Source of the DNA: Eubacterium sp. AF22-9
GTDB lineage: Bacteria > Bacillota > Clostridia > Lachnospirales > Lachnospiraceae
NCBI GenBank assembly: GCA_003458705.1
Contig: QRVH01000011.1
Span: forward strand, 1-64,000
Direction: 5' to 3'
DNA: 64,000 bases
Part shown: one piece after another, positions 35,884 through 45,837 of the stretch
Position numbering within the stretch: the first letter of the stretch is position 1
Layout of the letters: every line of letters begins with the position of its first letter
Notes under the pieces: generated by a model
What the model saw: only the letters and a program-made list of their open reading frames with translations
Told to the model about the DNA's origin: nothing
Database searches by the model: none
Position numbers and translations under genes: made by a program

Positions 35884-37297
35884 AGTTATTTTTTATTTTG
35901 TGTGGCAGTCTTACCCGCAGAATTTTTCTTTTAAACATCTGGCTGTTAAAAGGTATCACAGGATAGATATAGCTTTTTCCTGATATTGTCCTGTTAAAGC
36001 ATACAAGAACTATTGCAAATATTACTCCTGCCAGAAGTCCGATTCTTCCAAAGAACTGGACAAGAATCAGATTAACTATTCTTATGAATTTTAATGCATA
36101 TCCCATCTCAAAACTTGCCTGTGAGTAAGTTCCAACCGTTACAACTGCCATATAAAGAAGCGATTCTGAATTAAACCACCCGGACTCCACAGCGTATTCT
36201 CCCACAACAATACCGGCAAGAATACTCAAAGGTGTCGACAGCATTCCTGGCGTATTGACCGCCGCCAGCTTAAGCCCGTCAACTGCAAGTTCAAGAATAA
36301 AAAGCTGCAATATAACCGGAACCGTTATATCCTCACTTATCGTTATGAATTTCAACCATTCAGGCACCCACTGTGGATTGCTTTCAAGCAAAAGCCACAC
36401 AGGTGTAAGAAAAACAGTCAGCAATGTAAAGAAGAACCTCGACAGTCTTATATAAGTTCCTATCATTGGCGAAAAATTAAAATCATCTGCTTCTTCTATT
36501 ATATCAAATACATTTGTTGGAATTATCATTACTGCAGGTGATGTATCTACCATAATAACTATATTTCCATCAAAAAGTGCTGCTGCAGCGGTATCGGGTC
36601 TTTCGGAATATTTATACTTAGGAAACGGATTAATCCATTTTCCCTTAAACATACATTCCGCAAGGCTCTCTATATTCATAGTGAGCGCCTCAACCTCTAT
36701 GCTGCCTATCAGATTCTCAATTCTTTCAAGCAGCTTCTTATCAACCTTATCATCAATATAGCACACAGCAACATCTGTCCTGGAGCGTTCCCCTACAGTA
36801 TACATTTCCATTGAAAAGCGGCTATCCCTTATTCTTCTTCTTAAAAGTGCCGCATTGCACACAAGTGTCTCAACAAATCCGTCTCTTGAGCCACGCAGAA
36901 CCTTGTCTTTGTAAGGCTCTGTAACTGAACGCATCGGATAAGTACGGCAGTCAATAAGTATACATTCATCAAAGCCATCTATTATCATGACTGTCTGTCC
37001 TGAAAGAAATGCCTTCTCCACCTCGTCGTAATGTCCGTTTTTTTCAATCTCTGTATACGGCATTCCGACTTCTAAGAATGTATCTACATCCTTTATGTCC
37101 GATTCTTTCAATGAATAAAAAAACTGCACCAGTTTTTCAATTGTTTCTTCCTGTACGAATCCATCTATAAAGTAAAAATGTGTTCTCTTCCCACCTATTA
37201 ATACATCTCTTTGCAGAATGTCAAAATTCCTGTCCACTCTTAACTTTTCATTCATCATGCGGACATTCATGTCTATGTTAGTTGTAAAATCAGTCAT
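35882..37297 (-). CDS. Spore germination protein, GerA family (A subunit)
   Basis: A 471-residue GerAA-type membrane protein: cytosolic N-terminal half (DVLIGGKRTHFYFIDGFVQEETIEKL, CILIDCRTYPMRSVTEP) followed by four or five transmembrane helices from about residue 285, ending with a basic tail. GerA receptors sense germinants in the spore inner membrane and normally need B and C subunits; none is encoded nearby. The ATG at 37297 has AAAGGAG five bases upstream; the longer in-frame reading to 37342 is less likely. A lone A subunit may partner with products elsewhere. Confidence 0.88.
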   Translation of the reverse strand: MTDFTTNIDMNVRMMNEKLRVDRNFDILQRDVLIGGKRTHFYFIDGFVQEETIEKLVQFFYSLKESDIKDVDTFLEVGMPYTEIEKNGHYDEVEKAFLSGQTVMIIDGFDECILIDCRTYPMRSVTEPYKDKVLRGSRDGFVETLVCNAALLRRRIRDSRFSMEMYTVGERSRTDVAVCYIDDKVDKKLLERIENLIGSIEVEALTMNIESLAECMFKGKWINPFPKYKYSERPDTAAAALFDGNIVIMVDTSPAVMIIPTNVFDIIEEADDFNFSPMIGTYIRLSRFFFTLLTVFLTPVWLLLESNPQWVPEWLKFITISEDITVPVILQLFILELAVDGLKLAAVNTPGMLSTPLSILAGIVVGEYAVESGWFNSESLLYMAVVTVGTYSQASFEMGYALKFIRIVNLILVQFFGRIGLLAGVIFAIVLVCFNRTISGKSYIYPVIPFNSQMFKRKILRVRLPHKIKNN

Positions 37298-37371
37298 GCT
37301 TACTCCTTTCACCAGCACATTTTCAACCGCACTCTGAATCAACTCTCAATTTCACTAACCCTGTCAAAGCA

Positions 37372-37401
37372 CGAAAAGGGCAGGACTTACGCCCTGCCCT
37401 T
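37372..37401 (-). terminator. Terminator after cysK
   Basis: A 9-bp perfect stem aagggcagg/cctgccctt (37376-37384 with 37393-37401), 8-nt loop, followed on the minus strand by TTTTCGT. Confidence 0.75.
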
Positions 37402-37436
37402 ATAGAATGTCCACATTTGACACATTTATTCTGCTA

Positions 37437-38401
37437 TTAGTTCTCAAAAAGTGATGTTGAGTAATATCTGTCGCCGCTGTCTGGAAGCAGTGCAACGATT
37501 GTCTTGCCTTCGTTCTCTGGTTTCTTAGCCCACTCGATTGCTGCGTAAAGTGCTGCACCTGCCGATATTCCAACCAGAATTCCCTCTGTGTGTGATATCA
37601 ATCTGGCATACTCGAATGCGTCATCATTATCGATTGGAACTACGCTGTCATATATCTTAGTGTTAAGAATTTCTGGAACAAAGCCTGCTCCAATTCCCTG
37701 AATCTTATGTGGTCCTGGCTTGCCCTGTGAAAGTACCGGTGAAGTTGCAGGCTCAACTGCAATTATCTCAATCTTGTCATTCTTAGACTTAAGATATTCA
37801 CCAACGCCTGTAATTGTTCCGCCTGTACCAACACCTGCAACAAATGCGTCAACTTCTCCATCCGTATCATTCCATATCTCTGGACCAGTTGTTCTTCTGT
37901 GTGCTTCCGGATTAGCAGGATTAACAAACTGTCCTGCAATCATGCTGCCTTCAATCTCTTTCTTTAATTCTTCTGCCTTCGCAATTGCACCTGTCATTCC
38001 TTTATAACCCGGAGTAAGTACAATCTCTGCACCATATGCCTTGATAATATTTCTTCTTTCGACACTCATAGTCTCTGGAAGAACTATTATTGTTCTGTAG
38101 CCCTTTGCTGTTGCAATGGCAGCAAGTCCGATTCCTGTATTGCCTGATGTAGCTCAATAATTGTTGCGCCCGGCTTAAGAATTCCTTTCTTCTCTGCATC
38201 TTCAATCATTGCCTTTGCAACTCTGTCCTTAACGCTTCCTGTTGCATTAAAATACTCAAGCTTAACAAGTACTCTTGCCTTAAGTCCAAACTTCTCTTCA
38301 ATATGTCCGACTTCTACAAGCGGTGTGTTACCTATTAAATCTGCTGCTGATTTATATATCTTTCCCATACAATCCTCTTTTCTTGTGGTATTATTCCACA
38401 T
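37437..38401 (-). pseudogene. cysK: Cysteine synthase A, interrupted by a one-base deletion
   Basis: PLP-dependent O-acetylserine sulfhydrylase. The first part (from 38401) has LIGNTPLVEV and the PLP lysine motif GSVKDR, then runs out of frame near 38152. Restoring one C in the codon after ATIIE regenerates the substrate-binding motif [20 protein letters not shown], which joins [16 protein letters not shown] and continues to 37437 with the [14 protein letters not shown] phosphate loop. The rest is undamaged and the total would be a normal ~310 residues. Loss of one base from a CC run suggests sequence error or a very recent mutation. Confidence 0.88.
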
Positions 38402-38541
38402 TTTCTAATATCAATTCATGAATCAGGTGTTATGTATATGCAGTACATAAACATACTATTTTTATATGTTATTATAGGACAATGATTCTGATTTGTACAG
38501 TACTTTTTTATTTTTCTTTTTTAAATCATGTGTATTCCGCT

Positions 38542-38789
38542 CTCCAGCTTCTCGTTTTGGACTTCTTCCTTGCCTTCCGCTGCTCTAACGTCCAATTCAC
38601 TTCTCCGGCTTCCCGGTTTTTGACTTCTTCCGTGCCTTTCGCTGCTCTAACGTCCAATCCACTCCTCCGGCTTCCCGGTTTTGGACTTCTTCCTTGCCTC
38701 ACTCTGCTTCAACGTCCAATCCACTCCTCCGGCTTCCCGGTTTTGGACTTCTTCCGTGCCTCACTCCGCTTCAACGTCCAATTATCACT
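38542..38789. repeat. Four tandem copies of a ~62-bp repeat between cysK and hemD
   Basis: Units beginning at about 38542, 38603, 38665 and 38727 (spacing 61-62 bp) share the elements ctccggcttcccggttttgg, acttcttcc and aacgtccaat. Each unit contains ttggac and a downstream gtccaa that can pair, giving four potential small hairpins. 62 is not a multiple of three and no convincing protein is encoded, so it is a non-coding minisatellite. It fills most of the 383-bp gap upstream of cysK; its last few bases run into the 3' end of hemD. Confidence 0.85.
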
Positions 38790-39528
38790 TCCTGATTCCC
38801 ACCGTTTCTTTAATTGCTTCCACCAGCCCACCATAGCTATGCTCACAAGCTTCAATTATCCTATTCTCTTTCACGCCCGCCTCAGCAAGCTTTTTGCTGC
38901 AGGCGGGACCAATGCTATACACTGGGACTTCACCTGATTCACCAAGCTTGTCAATCAGCCATTTTATTCTCTCACCGCTGATGCCACTGGTAACAGCTAT
39001 TCCAGAAACATCACTAAAATCTTTCATTTCGTACTCTGCATATGTATCAACATATTCATTCCTGTATACTGGAATCTTAATCAGTTCTCCGTAATCTTTC
39101 ATAGCTTCTTCAAGTGAACCGCTTGTTACCTCAGCACACAGATATACAACCTTCCCGGCTGCAATATTCATCAGACTCTTTCCAAGCTCCAAGCCCGCAG
39201 CTTGTAAAGAAACAAAATCAGCTTCAAGACCACATACCGTTCTTAAAGCTTCTTTAGTTTTACTACCAACTACTGCAATCTTAACTTCAACAGGAAGTTC
39301 ACACTTCCCCATATTATAAGCAAACCCAGCCACAGCATTTTTACTTGTAAACACAAGCCACTGAGCATCTTTTATCTTTTCCAAAAGATTCTCCACACGA
39401 ATATAACCAATCCTGCCAGTCACTATTTTTTCGCAGGAAAGCCCCTCCTTTGCAAGTAATTCTGCAAGGGAAGGGCTTTTATCGTACATCTGTCCGTTTT
39501 CAATATATGTATATATGTATTTACCCAC
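38785..39528 (-). CDS. hemD: Uroporphyrinogen-III synthase
   Basis: A 247-residue two-domain protein with low overall conservation, typical of HemD: WLVFTSKNAVAGFAYNM in domain 1, IAVVGSKTKEALR, and near the end GIAVTSGISGERIKWLI with VPVYSIGPACSKKLAEAG. It cyclises hydroxymethylbilane with inversion of ring D. Start is GTG, three bases past the restored hemC stop, so the two are translationally linked. Last gene of hemB-hemL-hemA-hemC-hemD. Confidence 0.85.
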   Translation of the reverse strand: MGKYIYTYIENGQMYDKSPSLAELLAKEGLSCEKIVTGRIGYIRVENLLEKIKDAQWLVFTSKNAVAGFAYNMGKCELPVEVKIAVVGSKTKEALRTVCGLEADFVSLQAAGLELGKSLMNIAAGKVVYLCAEVTSGSLEEAMKDYGELIKIPVYRNEYVDTYAEYEMKDFSDVSGIAVTSGISGERIKWLIDKLGESGEVPVYSIGPACSKKLAEAGVKENRIIEACEHSYGGLVEAIKETVGIRK

Positions 39529-39531
39529 AAT

Positions 39532-40418
39532 CTACTCCAATCCAAGCATACGGGCTGCTTCGTGGCCAACCGCCTCACTGTCAGTTCCTGTAACTTCAAT
39601 TCTAAGAATCCTGCTGCAATCATCATTACCAAATAACACAACCATTCGAGGTCACCGTTATCCTTTGTCACACAGTGTGCGCCAACCGGGGCATGACAGC
39701 CGCCGCCTGTTAATCTTAAAAATGTTCTTTCAGCCACAGCTTCTCTATCAGAATTATCATCTGACAAAGCATTTATCTTATCAAGAAGTTCTGTATTCAC
39801 CTCTGCAGTCTCAATCGCAAGAACTCCCTGTGCCGGTGCCGGAATAACGACCTCCGGGTCAAGGTACTCTGTTATCTCAGATGACCTGCCAAGTCTGTTA
39901 AGTCCTGCTGCTGCAAGCACAATTCCATCAAGTCCGTATGAATCGTCCATAAGTTTGTTAATTCTCGTATCAACATTTCCCCTAATAGCAGTAAACTGGA
40001 TATCAGGACGCAGCATTGCAAGCTGGCATGCACGCCTGAGGCTCCCAGTGCCTATAACCGCACCGGAAGGAAGTTCTGAAAAACTTCCTGCAGTCTTTAA
40101 TATAAGTACATCTCTGCAATCCTCTCGTTTCCACGCCTTTGCAAATGTAAGTCCAGTCGCACATTCAGCCGGCATATCCTTCATGCTGTGAACCGCCATA
40201 TCAATGCTGCCTGAAAGAAGTTCTTCCTCAATCTCCTTTACAAAAAGCCCCTTAGTTCCAATCGCAGCAAGCGGCTTATCTGTAACCTTGTCGCCTGTTG
40301 TCTTAATTATAACAAGTTCAAATGTATCCTCAGGATACGCCTCTTCCATTCTTCTCTTAACATATTCCGACTGGACAAGTGCCAGCTTCGAACCTCTCGT
40401 TCCTATTCTGTAATGCAT
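39532..40418 (-). pseudogene. hemC: Porphobilinogen deaminase, C-terminus shifted by a one-base deletion
   Basis: Porphobilinogen deaminase (hydroxymethylbilane synthase). RIGTRGSKLALVQSEYV, TGSLRRACQLAMLRPDIQF, RGNVDTR and the dipyrromethane-cofactor cysteine in LTGGGCHAPVGAH are intact. Just after NGDLE the frame changes near 39645. Adding back one A gives MVVLFGNDDCSRILRIEVTG ... ARMLGLE and a TAG at 39532, four bases before hemD, exactly as expected for HemC. Uncorrected, the frame runs on to 39423 with an unrelated tail overlapping hemD. Confidence 0.88.
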
Positions 40419-40426
40419 AATCCTCC

Positions 40427-41644
40427 CTACAAGCCAAACAGTCTCTCAACCATATCTTTATACTGCTGCTGTTCATTTTCTTCCACATTTTTCAATTCTT
40501 CAATCGGTTCTTTTAACAATCTGTGTAGTGACGACTTAAGAATCTTCTTTAAGATTACCCTGTCATGGTCTGAAAGGTCAATCTTGCGATTAAGATAATC
40601 ATAGCTGTCCTGTACTATCTCATCACATTTTTTGCCAAGCGACTGGATAGTTGTATCCATTCTGCTTGATGTGAGCCATTTCTTTGTTTCCGCTATATAC
40701 TCATCAATCACGCACTGGCTTTCCTTTAGCAAATGTGCCCTCTCGTTCTGATTAGACTTCACAATCCCACCTATCCTGTCAAGGTCAATAAGAGTAACTC
40801 CACAAATGTCACCTGCAGATTTTTCTATATCTCTTGGTGCAGCAAGATCAAGAAGTGTCATCTTTTTACCCCCTGATAATTCAGCACATTTAATCACCAG
40901 ATGAGGTGATGAAGTCGCTGAGACAACTATATCACTACTTTTAAGTGCTTCTGTTTTCTTATCATATGCAATAACCTGAATATCTGGAAATTCCTTAAGC
41001 AACGCCTTCGCATGCTGATAAGTTCTTGAACACACTGTTACATCAGCGCCATATTCTGCCAGATATCTTATGGCAAGAGCCGCGGTTTTGCCACTTCCTA
41101 TAACAAGTGCGTGCTTTCCTGATATGCCACATACTCTGTCTAACTCCTGAATACCGACATAGCATACAGATACTGGTTTTTCACTTACCTTGTACTCTGT
41201 CTTAATCCGCTTTGCACAGCTTACCGCTTCTCTTACTATATAATTAAGCTCTTTCCCGCTGTGTCCAAGCGTTCTTGAAAGGTCTGCCGCATCCTTTAAC
41301 TGGCCTAGTATCTGATCCTCTCCAAGCACCATGCTTTCAAGTCCGGCGGCTATGCAAAACAGATATACCAGTGCTTCTTCACCACATTTGACACCAGCTA
41401 ATTTAGTATCAGTAAGTCCAAAATAATCATTGAATAAATCGGACATTACTTGTACAAATGTTTCATCCTCATACAGATAAAACACTTCGCATCTGTTGCA
41501 TGTTGAAAGGCACATGCACTGGTTCACACCTGCTTCCTCTGCCTGCTGCATAAAGTCTGCTATCCCGCTGTCTGTAAATGTAATCTTATCCCTTACTGAA
41601 AGGTCTGAATTCTTATAATTAATTCCTACATATCCTAACTGCAT
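40427..41644 (-). CDS. hemA: Glutamyl-tRNA reductase
   Basis: A 405-residue NADPH-dependent enzyme making glutamate-1-semialdehyde from Glu-tRNA. Catalytic Cys in LSTCNRCEVFYLYE, GLESMVLGEDQILGQLKDA, a Rossmann segment ALVIGSGKTAALAIRYLAEYGADVTV, and the C-terminal dimerisation helix. Chosen start ATG (41644) with a GTGGGA purine stretch upstream; an in-frame GTG four codons earlier is possible. Eight bases upstream of hemC in reading direction. Confidence 0.93.
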   Translation of the reverse strand: MQLGYVGINYKNSDLSVRDKITFTDSGIADFMQQAEEAGVNQCMCLSTCNRCEVFYLYEDETFVQVMSDLFNDYFGLTDTKLAGVKCGEEALVYLFCIAAGLESMVLGEDQILGQLKDAADLSRTLGHSGKELNYIVREAVSCAKRIKTEYKVSEKPVSVCYVGIQELDRVCGISGKHALVIGSGKTAALAIRYLAEYGADVTVCSRTYQHAKALLKEFPDIQVIAYDKKTEALKSSDIVVSATSSPHLVIKCAELSGGKKMTLLDLAAPRDIEKSAGDICGVTLIDLDRIGGIVKSNQNERAHLLKESQCVIDEYIAETKKWLTSSRMDTTIQSLGKKCDEIVQDSYDYLNRKIDLSDHDRVILKKILKSSLHRLLKEPIEELKNVEENEQQQYKDMVERLFGL

Positions 41645-41668
41645 CTGTATTCCCACTTATTATCCGAA

Positions 41669-42943
41669 TTATTTCCTGAAGAATTCTTCCATAACCTCTA
41701 TTGTACGGTTGATATCCTCATTAGTGTGTGCGTCTGATACGAACATTGCCTCAAACTGTGATGGTGCAATGTATATTCCGTTATCAAGCATATGTCCAAA
41801 GTATTCTGCATACTTCTTAGTGTCTGACTTTACTGCACTGTCATAATCTTCAACTGCATCTGGTGTAAAGAATATGCTCATAAGTGAACCAATCTGATTA
41901 ACCGATACCCTTCCGGCTCCACATTTTCTTACACTGTCAGCAATACGCTTTGTCTTGGTCTCAAGTCTGTCGTATATGTCCTTATTATCTCTTAAGATTC
42001 TCAAAGTCTCTAAGCCTGCTGCTGTTGCAATCGGGTTACCTGATAATGTTCCTGCCTGATATACAGGACCGTCAGGACTTACCATACGCATAATGTCAGC
42101 TCGTCCGCCATATGCGCCGACTGGCATACCCCCACCTACAATCTTTCCAAGAGTTGTAAGGTCTGGCTTTATGTTAAAGTACTCCTGCGCTCCGCCAATT
42201 GAAAGTCTGAAGCCTGTTATTACCTCATCAAATATAAGAAGGCTTCCATTCTCCTTAGTTATGTCTCTTAAGAATTCAAGAAATCCATGTCTTGGAAGCA
42301 CAACTCCCATGTTAGCTGCAACTGGTTCAACTATTACCGCAGCTATTTCATCTTTATTGTTATCAAAAAGCTCCTTCACAGAATCGCAGTCATTGTACTC
42401 TGCTACAAGTGTATTCTTAGTGTAATCAGCAGGAACTCCTGCACTGTCCGGAACTGATGTTGTAAGTGCTGCTGAACCGGCTTTTACTAAAAGTCCGTCC
42501 GAATGTCCATGATAACAGCCTCTGAACTTAATTATCTTGTCTCTTCCGGTGTAGCCTCTTGCCACACGGATTGCACTCATAACAGCTTCTGTTCCTGAGC
42601 TTACAAGACGGCTCACCTCCATTGTAGGAATAAGCTCATATATAAGCTCTGCCATCTCAACTTCTCTCTTGGTTGGTGCACCATATGTAAGACCTGCTTC
42701 CGCAGCTTCCTTAACCTTTGCAATTACTCTGTCATGTGCATGACCTAATATTCCCGGTCCCCATGAACATATGTAGTCAATCATTTCATTCCCATCTACA
42801 TCAGTAATTCTGTCTCCCTTGGCAGAAGCTATGAATCTTGGCACTCTGTCAACTGCCTTGTATGCCCTGACAGGACTGTTTACACCACCCGGCATATGTT
42901 TTACTGCTCTCTCATATAAATCATTTGACATCTCTTCATTCAT
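41669..42943 (-). CDS. hemL: Glutamate-1-semialdehyde 2,1-aminomutase
   Basis: A 424-residue PLP enzyme forming 5-aminolevulinate. N-terminal MPGGVNSPVRAYKAVD, SSGTEAVMSAIRVARGYTGRDKIIKF, FDEVITGFR, and the PLP lysine in TTLGKIVGGGMPVGAYGG. Length and motifs are typical. Sits between hemB and hemA. Confidence 0.96.
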   Translation of the reverse strand: MNEEMSNDLYERAVKHMPGGVNSPVRAYKAVDRVPRFIASAKGDRITDVDGNEMIDYICSWGPGILGHAHDRVIAKVKEAAEAGLTYGAPTKREVEMAELIYELIPTMEVSRLVSSGTEAVMSAIRVARGYTGRDKIIKFRGCYHGHSDGLLVKAGSAALTTSVPDSAGVPADYTKNTLVAEYNDCDSVKELFDNNKDEIAAVIVEPVAANMGVVLPRHGFLEFLRDITKENGSLLIFDEVITGFRLSIGGAQEYFNIKPDLTTLGKIVGGGMPVGAYGGRADIMRMVSPDGPVYQAGTLSGNPIATAAGLETLRILRDNKDIYDRLETKTKRIADSVRKCGAGRVSVNQIGSLMSIFFTPDAVEDYDSAVKSDTKKYAEYFGHMLDNGIYIAPSQFEAMFVSDAHTNEDINRTIEVMEEFFRK

Positions 42944-42984
42944 AAAACCAGCTCCTCCTGCTTAATTTAATACTGCTAAAAATG

Positions 42985-43950
42985 TTACTCTTCCTTTAAC
43001 CATTTTGCCACATCTATAGCATGATATGTTATTATCATCTTAGCTCCGGCTCTCTTAAAGCCTGTCATATTCTCCATTACAATCTTCTTCTCATCAATCC
43101 AGCCATTCATTGCTGCTGCCTTAACCATCGCGTACTCACCGCTTACATTATAAGCGACAATTGGAATATTGAAGTTAAGCACTATCTCTTTCATAACGTC
43201 CATATATCCGAGTGCCGGCTTTGCAATAATCATGTCTGCACCTTCTAATATGTCTTCTTCAACTTCCCTTAACGCTTCTTTTCCATTAGCCGGGTCCATC
43301 TGATATGTCTTTCTGTCACCAAATCCCGGTGCTGAATGTGCGGCATCCCTGAACGGTCCGTAATATCCTGATGCAAATTTGGCACTGTATGAACATATAG
43401 GAATATTAACCAGTCCTGCCTCATCAAGTGCATTTCTGATTGCCTCAACTCTCTTATCCATCATGTCACTTGGTGCAATTATATCTGCCCCCGCTTTTGC
43501 ATAAGCAACTGACGCCTTTGCAAGAAGCGGCAGTGTCTCATCATTTAATATAACGCCATCTTTTACAAGTCCGCAGTGTCCATGTGATGTGTACTCACAC
43601 AGGCACACATCAGCCATGATAACAAGCTCTGGATAAGCATCCTTAATAAGGCGGATTGCCCTGCACACAACACCTTCCTCGTCATATGCCTCACTTCCGA
43701 CCTCATCTTTATGTACAGGTATTCCAAAAAGCAGAATCCCCTTAATTCCAACCTCTACAGCACGTCCGATTTCTTCAAGAACATGGTCAAGCGAATACTG
43801 ACATATTCCCGGCATTGATGGTACTTCCTGTATTACATCGTTCTCCTCCGTAACAAATACAGGGTATATAAGCTCGTCCACCCTTACATGATTCTCTCTT
43901 ACCATATCTCTTAATGTCGCATTCATTCTTAATCTTCTTGTTCTGTCCAT
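42985..43950 (-). CDS. hemB: Delta-aminolevulinic acid dehydratase (porphobilinogen synthase)
   Basis: A 321-residue enzyme condensing two 5-aminolevulinates. Starts MDRTRRLRMNATLRDMVREN; zinc-site cysteines in DVCLCEYTSHGHCG; active-site lysines in SYSAKFASGYYGPFRDA and MIIAKPALGYMD. The ATG at 43950 fits the family N-terminus and is preceded by a purine-rich GGAAGG; the 38 extra in-frame codons upstream are not supported and would contain the promoter. First gene of the hem operon. Confidence 0.95.
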   Translation of the reverse strand: MDRTRRLRMNATLRDMVRENHVRVDELIYPVFVTEENDVIQEVPSMPGICQYSLDHVLEEIGRAVEVGIKGILLFGIPVHKDEVGSEAYDEEGVVCRAIRLIKDAYPELVIMADVCLCEYTSHGHCGLVKDGVILNDETLPLLAKASVAYAKAGADIIAPSDMMDKRVEAIRNALDEAGLVNIPICSYSAKFASGYYGPFRDAAHSAPGFGDRKTYQMDPANGKEALREVEEDILEGADMIIAKPALGYMDVMKEIVLNFNIPIVAYNVSGEYAMVKAAAMNGWIDEKKIVMENMTGFKRAGAKMIITYHAIDVAKWLKEE

Positions 43951-43980
43951 GATTATCATCTTCCTTCCAACGTTTCCTAT

Positions 43981-44009
43981 ATAATAGCATTGCATATAAA
44001 CATTGTAAA
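43981..44009 (-). promoter_or_regulatory. Sigma-A promoter of the hemBLACD operon
   Basis: Minus strand: -35 TTTACA (44004-44009), 17-bp spacer ending in an extended TGC, -10 TATTAT (43981-43986), 31 bp before hemB. Confidence 0.6.
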
Positions 44010-44017
44010 CTGGTATG

Positions 44018-45754
44018 TTATGTTCTACTATGTATCTTAACCATTCTTGCATACTCACCATCAAGCTTCATAAGCTCCTCGTGAGTTCCTCTCTCCTTGA
44101 TGCCCTCGTCAGTAAGCATCAGGATTTCCTCCGCATTTTCAATAGTTGTAAGTCTGTGTGCTATTACAAATGTGGTTCTGTTCTTAGCCAGCTTCTCAAG
44201 TGATTCCTGTACAATCTGCTCACTCTCATTATCAAGTGCCGATGTTGCCTCATCAAATATAAGAATTGGCGGATTCTTTAAGAATACTCTCGCAATTGAC
44301 AGTCTCTGCTTCTGACCGCCTGACAATTTGACTCCGCGCTGTCCGATATCTGTGTCGTATCCGTTCTCAAAGCTCATAATAAAATCATGCGCATTTGCAA
44401 GCTTTGCAGCTTGAATTACTTCTTCGTCTGTAGCATCTGGCTTTCCATATCTTATATTCTCTTTAATTGTACCCATAAACAGATACACATCCTGCTGTAC
44501 AACTCCAATATGGTCACGCAGGCTTTTAAGTGTAACATCTTTGATATCTGTTCCATCAATCTTAATCGAACCGCCCGTCACTTCATAAAATCTTGGAATA
44601 AGCGAGCAGAGTGTTGTCTTTCCTACTCCCGAAGGACCTGCAAGTGCAACATATTCTCCCGGTCTTACTGACAGATTAACTCCGGAAAGCACCTCGTCCA
44701 CACCGTCCTTATATCTGAAGGACACATTTTCAAATGTTATTGCACCCTTCACATCAGTAAGCTCCTTTGCGTCAGGCTTATCAGCTATTTCCGGCTCTAC
44801 TGAAAGAATCTCTAAGAATCTTTCGTAACCCGAATAGCCATTCTGGAACTGCTCTGTGAAATCAATAAGCACCTTAACCGGCTCCGTAAATATATTTATA
44901 TACAGTAAAAATGTAACGAAATCCGTAATATTTACCCAGCCGTTTGCAATTCCGATACCGCCTGCTGCGATTACAATTACATTTATCATTGTTGTAAATG
45001 CAGTAAGTCCCGCATTGTACATTCCCATATAATGATAGCTGTCTCTCTTAGATTCAAGGAATAAGTCATTGCCATTCTTAAATTTCTCACATTCAATATC
45101 TTCATTTGCAAATGACTTGACAACCCTTATTCCAGACAGATTGTCCTCTATCTGTGCATTTATCTCACCTATTCTTACCCTGTTTCTCTTAAATGCCCTC
45201 TTCATGCGCTTGTTAAGCACATACGCGAATACAAGCATGAACGGAATCAGCACAAATGCGGCAATCGTAAGTCTTAAGTCAATCGAACTTAATATGCATA
45301 ATGCACCAATTATCTTAATCAGTGAAATAGTTATATTCTCTGGTCCATGATGCAAAAGCTCTGTAATATCGAATAAATCTGATGTTATTCTTGACAATAA
45401 CTGTCCAACCTTCTGGTCATCATAGAATGAATATGACAGCTTCTGATAATGATTGAATATCTCTGCCCTCATATCGTACTCAATCTTTGCGCCCATTACA
45501 TGTCCATAATTAGATATATAGTAGTTGCAGCCCCACTGTATAAGCACCAGCACAAACAGTACTCCAACAATAATCATAATCCTTGAAAGTGCTTCATTGG
45601 CACTCATATATGCAACCTTTGATGTAATGAACCTTACAACAAGTGGTATCACAAGTGCCACCGCTGCTGACATCATTGCCAGTATCATATCAAGTATAAA
45701 TGTGCCTAAATACGGCTTGTAGTATTTAGCCAGCTTCTTAAGATTCTCTTTCAT
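44018..45754 (-). CDS. ABC transporter, fused permease/ATPase exporter half
   Basis: A 578-residue type IV ABC exporter half-transporter. Six-helix membrane domain (residues about 15-310) followed by the ATPase: Walker A GPSGVGKTT, Q-loop GVVQQDVYLF, signature LSGGQKQR, Walker B ILIFDEATSAL, and H-loop IAHRLTTIE. Works as homo- or heterodimer, but no partner gene is adjacent. Substrate not predictable; position next to the hem operon may be fortuitous. ATG at 45754 has AGGAG six bases upstream. Confidence 0.92.
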   Translation of the reverse strand: MKENLKKLAKYYKPYLGTFILDMILAMMSAAVALVIPLVVRFITSKVAYMSANEALSRIMIIVGVLFVLVLIQWGCNYYISNYGHVMGAKIEYDMRAEIFNHYQKLSYSFYDDQKVGQLLSRITSDLFDITELLHHGPENITISLIKIIGALCILSSIDLRLTIAAFVLIPFMLVFAYVLNKRMKRAFKRNRVRIGEINAQIEDNLSGIRVVKSFANEDIECEKFKNGNDLFLESKRDSYHYMGMYNAGLTAFTTMINVIVIAAGGIGIANGWVNITDFVTFLLYINIFTEPVKVLIDFTEQFQNGYSGYERFLEILSVEPEIADKPDAKELTDVKGAITFENVSFRYKDGVDEVLSGVNLSVRPGEYVALAGPSGVGKTTLCSLIPRFYEVTGGSIKIDGTDIKDVTLKSLRDHIGVVQQDVYLFMGTIKENIRYGKPDATDEEVIQAAKLANAHDFIMSFENGYDTDIGQRGVKLSGGQKQRLSIARVFLKNPPILIFDEATSALDNESEQIVQESLEKLAKNRTTFVIAHRLTTIENAEEILMLTDEGIKERGTHEELMKLDGEYARMVKIHSRT

Positions 45755-45837
45755 AATCTTCTCCTGTTTTCTATATTTAATCTTCTTCAATTCCTGCCCG
45801 ATATTATAACATAAAGTAAGACAATGAAAAAGTATGT

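Noticed and set aside
38482..38937. A 151-codon plus-strand open frame across the 62-bp repeats
   Set aside because: It runs through non-triplet repeats and into the antisense of hemD, has no ribosome-binding site and shows a biased, non-protein-like composition; it is a by-product of the repeat.
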